From Pyrinomonadaceae bacterium (GTDB lineage Bacteria; Acidobacteriota; Blastocatellia; Pyrinomonadales; Pyrinomonadaceae), in contig JAJAYR010000449.1 of NCBI GenBank assembly GCA_026786155.1, positions 1 through 9,053 on the forward strand: a stretch of 9,053 nt of DNA, read 5' to 3'. Under the pieces are notes generated by a model. The model had not been told where the DNA came from, did not search any database, and saw only the letters and a program-made list of their open reading frames with translations. Shown one piece after another: positions 5,541-9,053 of this stretch. Within the stretch, counting starts at the first letter, position 1; every line of letters starts with the position of its first letter. The position numbers were made by a program, and so were the translations under genes.

Positions 5541-7028
5541 ATGACGGACAAATCAAACAATTTCGAGAATTTCTTAAAACAAACCGATTCGGCAAACGTC
5601 GTCGCAGTCGTCGAAACATTGACGGCTGATTTGCTCACGCCGCTGGCGGTTTATTTAAAACTTTCCCGAAACGCGAAGCATTCTTTTCTACTCGAATCGG
5701 TCGAAGGCGGCGAAAGTTTAGGGCGTTATTCGTTTATCGGCGCAAACCCCGAAATGATTGTCGGCGGCAATGACGCGCAAACTTTTGTGCTGAAAAATAC
5801 CGAAACAACGACGTTTGAAATTTCCCTTTTCGATTTTCTCCGCAATTATTTTGCCGGAAAAAAAATCGGCGATGTCGCGGATTCACCCGCGTTCGGCGGC
5901 GGCGCAATCGGATTTTTCGGCTTTTCGTGCGCGGGTTGGTTTGAAAAAACAATCAAACAAACAAGCGCGGAGGTCGAAGACGCAAAACTAATGTTTTTCC
6001 GCCACGTCGTCGCGTTCGACCACGCCAAACAAATTATCAAAATCATCGCGCTCGTCTTTACCGACGAAGCCGAAACGGACGCGGAGTTAAAAAATCTCTA
6101 TGAAAACGCCGTTGCCGAAAACGCGAAACTTAAAGAAATTTTAGAAAATCAACCGATTCAAATTCCAAATTTCAAATTCCAAATTCCAAGCTCCAGATCG
6201 GTCGAATCTAATTGGAAGCGTGAAGATTTTGAAAATGCCGTCCGCGAAATAAAAGAACTAATTTCGGCGGGCGAATGTTATCAAGTCGTTTTGTCGCAGT
6301 GTTTCACCCGAAAAACAAATGCCGACGACGTTTCGATTTACCGCGCTCTGCGCTCGTTAAATCCGTCGCCGTATATGTTTCTGCTGAAAATCGGCGAACA
6401 ATCAATCATCGGCGCGTCGCCCGAAATGCTCGTCCGATGCGTTGACCAAAAACTCGAATATCGTCCGATTGCCGGAACTCGAAAGCGCGGCGCAACCGTC
6501 GAAGAAGATGAATTTTTAGCCGAAGAAATGCAGTGCGACGCGAAAGAAGTCGCCGAACATTTGATGCTGGTTGATTTAGGGCGCAACGATTTGGGGCGCG
6601 TGGCGAAATTCGGCAGCGTGAAAGTCGAAAATTTGATGAGCGTCGAAAAGTATTCGCACGTTCAGCATTTGGTCAGTTATTTGCACGCCGATTTGCGCGA
6701 CGAATTCGATTGTTTTGACGCGCTCGCCGCCTGCTTTCCTGCCGGAACGGTTTCCGGTGCGCCGAAGGTTCGCGCGATTGAAATTATTCAAAAGCTCGAA
6801 CCGACAAAGCGCGGAATCTATTCGGGCGCGGTCGGTTACATTGACTATTCTGGAAATTTAGACGTTTGCATCGCCATTCGGACGCTCGTTTTAGAGAACG
6901 GCGCGGCACGAATTCAAGCGGGCGCAGGCATCGTCGCCGATTCGGTTCCCGAATTGGAATTTGAAGAAACGGTCAGCAAAGCGCAGGCACTTTTGCGAAC
7001 AATCGAGATTGCCGAAGGCGCGGCGTGA
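5541..7028 (+). CDS. trpE: Anthranilate synthase component I
   Basis: TrpE makes anthranilate from chorismate with ammonia supplied by a glutamine amidotransferase subunit, the committed step of tryptophan synthesis. The 495-aa protein has the N-terminal regulatory domain with L-L-E-S at residues 50-53, the motif bound by feedback-inhibiting Trp. The chorismate-binding domain includes R-P-I-A-G-T (308-313), D-L-G-R-N-D (about 345-350) and P-A-G-T-V-S-G-A-P-K (400-409). Ala at 311 argues against PabB, which typically has Lys (P-I-K-G-T). I chose ATG 5541 over the in-frame TTG at 5514 because that TTG lies just past the terminator tract and adds nine residues without family resemblance. A weak GGA sits at 5532-5534. 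A heptamer array encodes about residues 206-217, between the two domains. No trpG follows, so the amidotransferase must come from elsewhere or be shared with folate synthesis. Confidence 0.96.
   Translation: MTDKSNNFENFLKQTDSANVVAVVETLTADLLTPLAVYLKLSRNAKHSFLLESVEGGESLGRYSFIGANPEMIVGGNDAQTFVLKNTETTTFEISLFDFLRNYFAGKKIGDVADSPAFGGGAIGFFGFSCAGWFEKTIKQTSAEVEDAKLMFFRHVVAFDHAKQIIKIIALVFTDEAETDAELKNLYENAVAENAKLKEILENQPIQIPNFKFQIPSSRSVESNWKREDFENAVREIKELISAGECYQVVLSQCFTRKTNADDVSIYRALRSLNPSPYMFLLKIGEQSIIGASPEMLVRCVDQKLEYRPIAGTRKRGATVEEDEFLAEEMQCDAKEVAEHLMLVDLGRNDLGRVAKFGSVKVENLMSVEKYSHVQHLVSYLHADLRDEFDCFDALAACFPAGTVSGAPKVRAIEIIQKLEPTKRGIYSGAVGYIDYSGNLDVCIAIRTLVLENGAARIQAGAGIVADSVPELEFEETVSKAQALLRTIEIAEGAA
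6157..6190 (+). repeat. Heptamer array TTCCAAA-type inside trpE
   Basis: A truncated TTCAAA is followed by TTCCAAA, TTTCAAA, TTCCAAA and TTCCAAG, all with a 7-bp period, read in frame as Q-I-P-N-F-K-F-Q-I-P-S. It lies between the regulatory N-terminal domain and W-K-R-E-D-F, the start of the chorismate-binding domain, so it is likely to be linker. Confidence 0.88.
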
Positions 7029-7030
7029 AG

Positions 7031-7110
7031 AATTAAACCGCGAAATACGCGAAACACGCGAAATAAAAATCTTAAAATTTTCGTGTATTTCGCGTGTTTC
7101 GCGGTTAATT
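7031..7110. repeat. Inverted 9-bp-period repeat between trpE and trpD
   Basis: The left arm (7031-7064) is built from units such as CGCGAAATA and CGCGAAACA. The right arm (7081-7110) is its reverse complement with one indel and three substitutions, two of which leave G-U pairs in RNA. The repeat fills most of the 95-bp gap between trpE and trpD. It has no T-run, so it is more likely an mRNA hairpin than a terminator. Confidence 0.88.
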
Positions 7111-7123
7111 AAATTTAGATTTT

Positions 7124-8179
7124 ATGAAATCGGAGTTAGAAGACTTCTTAAAAATTGTATCATCGGGCAAAGATTTGTCGGAGAGCGAAGCCGCCGAATT
7201 TTTCACGGCGTTGCAGTCGGAAACCGAAAACGAAAGTTTAATCGCCGCCGTTTTGCTCGCTTTGGAAGCAAAGGGTGCGACTGCGGATGAACTTTACGTG
7301 ATGGCAAAATTGATGCGAAGCCGCGCCGTCAAAGTTAATTCCAAACACGAAACTTTCGTTGATATTGTCGGCACGGGCGGCAGTTCAGCAAAGATTTTCA
7401 ACGTCTCGACCGCCGCCGCGTTCGTTATCGCGGGCGCGAATTTGCCGGTCGCCAAACACGGCAACCGCGCCGCGACGAGCAATTGCGGCAGCGCGGACGT
7501 TTTATCGGAACTCGGCGTTAATCCGGCGGTTGACGCGGCGAAGGCGGAAAAATGTCTGAACGAAATCGGCATCTGTTTTATGTTCGCGCCGAATTTTCAC
7601 GCGCTTTCGCCGGTTCTCGGCAAAGTTCGCCGCGAATTAGGCAGACCGACGATTTTTAATAATCTCGGACCGCTCTGCAATCCGGCGAACGCACCGCATC
7701 AGATTATCGGCGTTTGGCGCAAAGATTTAGTCGAGAAAACCGCGCAGGTTTTGGCGAAATTGGGAACGAAAAAATCGTGGATTGTCCACGGCGCGGACGG
7801 TTTGGATGAAATCACTCTGAACGGCGCAACCTTCGTCGCTGAAATCTCCGGCGAGAAAGTTAAAACTTTTGAAATTTCGCCCGCCGATTTCGGCTTGAGC
7901 AATCATAATTTTAGTTTCTCAAAATGTTCGCCGACCGAAAGCGCAAAAATTATTTCCGACGTTCTGCACGGCAAATCAACTGACGAAAACGCCCGCAATA
8001 TAGTTTTAATCAATGCGGCGGCGGCGGTTTATATCGCGGGCAGAACCGCCAATTTAAGTGATGCGCTGGCAATTACCAAAGAGAGTTTGGGCAGCGGGAA
8101 GGCTTTGGAAAAATTGGAAAGTTTGAAAAGTAAAACGAAAGAACATTATCCGCAAATGAACGCGGATAAACACAGATAA
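7124..8179 (+). CDS. trpD: Anthranilate phosphoribosyltransferase
   Basis: TrpD transfers phosphoribose from PRPP to anthranilate, the second step from chorismate. The 351-aa protein has the helical N-terminal domain (about 1-75), the PRPP-binding loop V-G-T-G-G-S-S (82-88), N-V-S-T-A (93-97), K-H-G-N-R-A-A-T-S-N-C-G-S-A-D (111-125), the R-R-E-L-G-R-P-T region (169-176), N-L-G-P-L-C-N-P-A (180-188) and H-G-A-D-G-L-D-E-I-T (222-231), with D228/E229 as the Mg site. The usual Asp after GTGG is Ser here; I believe this variant occurs in some lineages. The last residues, M-N-A-D-K-H-R, and the stop are encoded by the left arm of an inverted repeat, giving a C-terminal tail outside the family fold. 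It lies 95 bp after trpE with no Shine-Dalgarno motif. Confidence 0.97.
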   Translation: MKSELEDFLKIVSSGKDLSESEAAEFFTALQSETENESLIAAVLLALEAKGATADELYVMAKLMRSRAVKVNSKHETFVDIVGTGGSSAKIFNVSTAAAFVIAGANLPVAKHGNRAATSNCGSADVLSELGVNPAVDAAKAEKCLNEIGICFMFAPNFHALSPVLGKVRRELGRPTIFNNLGPLCNPANAPHQIIGVWRKDLVEKTAQVLAKLGTKKSWIVHGADGLDEITLNGATFVAEISGEKVKTFEISPADFGLSNHNFSFSKCSPTESAKIISDVLHGKSTDENARNIVLINAAAAVYIAGRTANLSDALAITKESLGSGKALEKLESLKSKTKEHYPQMNADKHR

Positions 8180-8256
8180 ATCGAAAACGGCTGAGAACAA
8201 AACGAATTTCAAAATTGTTTTAAAATATCTGCGTTTATCCGCGTTCATCTGCGGTT
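8148..8256. repeat. Inverted 10-bp-period repeat spanning trpD end
   Basis: The left arm (8148-8178) and the reverse complement of the right arm (8226-8256) agree at 28 of 31 positions. The right arm consists of units TCTGCGTTTA, TCCGCGTTCA and TCTGCGGTTA with a 10-bp period. Between them is a nested small stem (AAAAC 8199-8203 and AATT 8205-8208 against AATT 8213-8216 and GTTTT 8217-8221). The left arm is translated as the end of trpD, and the right arm stops 10 bp before the trpC start. Confidence 0.9.
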
Positions 8257-8266
8257 ACAAAATAAA

Positions 8267-9049
8267 ATGTTTTTGACTGAAATCATCGAATTAAAGAAAA
8301 AACGTCTCGCAATTGCCAAAGCAAACCGCGATTTTGACGAATTGAAACGCGCGGCAACCGCTCGACGCGCCGCTTCCGCAAAGCATCGTCTTCGTGAAAG
8401 TTTGCAGAGAAATCAAATCAACATCATCGCCGAAATCAAACGCGCTTCGCCGTCGAAAGGCGTTATCAATGATAAAATTGATGTTGCTGAAGTCGCCCTG
8501 AATTACGAAAAAGGCGGCGCGTGTGCGATTTCGGTATTGACGGAAGAAGATAGATTTGGTGGTTCGCTGGAAGATTTGCGAATGGCGCGAAAAGCGGTTG
8601 AAATCCCGATTTTGCGAAAGGATTTTATCTTCGACGAATTCCAAATTTACGAAGCGGCGGAAGCGGGCGCGGATGTCATTTTGCTCATCGCGGCGATGCT
8701 CGACGATGAAATTCTATCAAGACTTTATAATCTAATCGAAAAAGATTTAGGTCTCGATGCGTTGGTCGAAGTTCACACTTTAGAGGAGTTGAAACGAGTG
8801 AAAACAATCGGCGCGAAAATTATCGGCGTGAACAATCGAGATTTGCATTCGTTTCAAGTGTCTTTGGACGTTTCACGCGAATTGATAAAACACGCGCCCG
8901 AAAATTCCCTGTTGATTACCGAAAGCGGGCTTTCGACGAAAGCCGAGATTTTGGAATTGCGCGAACTTGGATTTTCCGGCTTTCTGATTGGCGAAACTTT
9001 GATGCGAAGCAGAAATGTTGTGGAAGAATTAAGAGAATTAACCACCTAG
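8267..9049 (+). CDS. trpC: Indole-3-glycerol phosphate synthase
   Basis: TrpC closes the indole ring, converting CdRP to indole-3-glycerol phosphate with loss of CO2. The 260-aa protein has the standard length for a monofunctional enzyme and a (beta/alpha)8 barrel with all the family's catalytic signatures: I-A-E-I-K-R-A-S-P-S-K-G with E56 and K58, R-K-D-F with K118, V-E-V-H with E168, V-N-N-R-D-L with N189, and E-S-G-L with E219 and S220. It is not fused to TrpF. The ATG at 8267 gives the normal N-terminal helix; no Shine-Dalgarno motif is visible. It lies 87 bp after trpD, separated by the repeat hairpin, and is the last gene in the window, with its stop TAG at 9047-9049. Confidence 0.97.
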   Translation: MFLTEIIELKKKRLAIAKANRDFDELKRAATARRAASAKHRLRESLQRNQINIIAEIKRASPSKGVINDKIDVAEVALNYEKGGACAISVLTEEDRFGGSLEDLRMARKAVEIPILRKDFIFDEFQIYEAAEAGADVILLIAAMLDDEILSRLYNLIEKDLGLDALVEVHTLEELKRVKTIGAKIIGVNNRDLHSFQVSLDVSRELIKHAPENSLLITESGLSTKAEILELRELGFSGFLIGETLMRSRNVVEELRELTT

Positions 9050-9053
9050 GAAC

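Noticed and set aside
6961..7290. Open frame of about 109 codons over the trpE end, repeat and trpD start
   Set aside because: It overlaps two conserved genes in another frame and runs through the inverted repeat, giving low-complexity R/E/I-rich sequence.

Overview
The window is an ordinary-density bacterial chromosome segment with every gene on the + strand. I think it comes from an Acidobacteriota-type organism, perhaps Blastocatellia/Pyrinomonadaceae. That placement is inference from moderate GC content, Gram-negative-type GT9 glycosyltransferase, absence of Shine-Dalgarno motifs, and abundant short tandem arrays with periods of 7 to 10 bp. Nothing here proves the phylum.

Layout: (1) 1-131 is a pair of inverted octamer arrays, followed by a heptosyltransferase-like GT9 gene (142-1167). 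(2) 1168-1487 is a 320-bp intergenic stretch with two hairpins, an extended -10 promoter candidate and a strong intrinsic terminator only 41 bp before sucC. (3) sucC (1488-2657) encodes the succinyl-CoA ligase beta subunit, without sucD beside it. (4) A hairpin, then an antitoxin gene, a MazF/PemK-like toxin gene and argS follow, with an ATGA overlap at both gene junctions, so a toxin-antitoxin pair is translationally chained to an essential aminoacyl-tRNA synthetase gene. (5) 5266-5540 holds heptamer arrays, a possible promoter, an unlisted 29-codon leader ORF with two Trp codons, and a GC-rich intrinsic terminator, in the arrangement expected of a trp attenuator. (6) trpE, trpD and trpC follow in order, separated by two large imperfect hairpins made of 9-bp and 10-bp period repeats. 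There is no trpG.

How it fits together: trpE, trpD and trpC catalyse three of the steps from chorismate to indole-3-glycerol phosphate, and look like one transcription unit controlled at its leader. argS and the TA pair form a second unit, ending at or before the trp leader terminator. sucC and the GT9 gene appear separately controlled.

The most unusual theme is the repeats. Four-to-five-unit heptamer arrays lie in frame inside three protein genes (GT9, argS, trpE), in at least two cases at domain linkers. Longer-period arrays form inverted pairs between genes, and one of them supplies the last codons and stop of trpD. The second notable item is the candidate trp leader peptide/attenuator.
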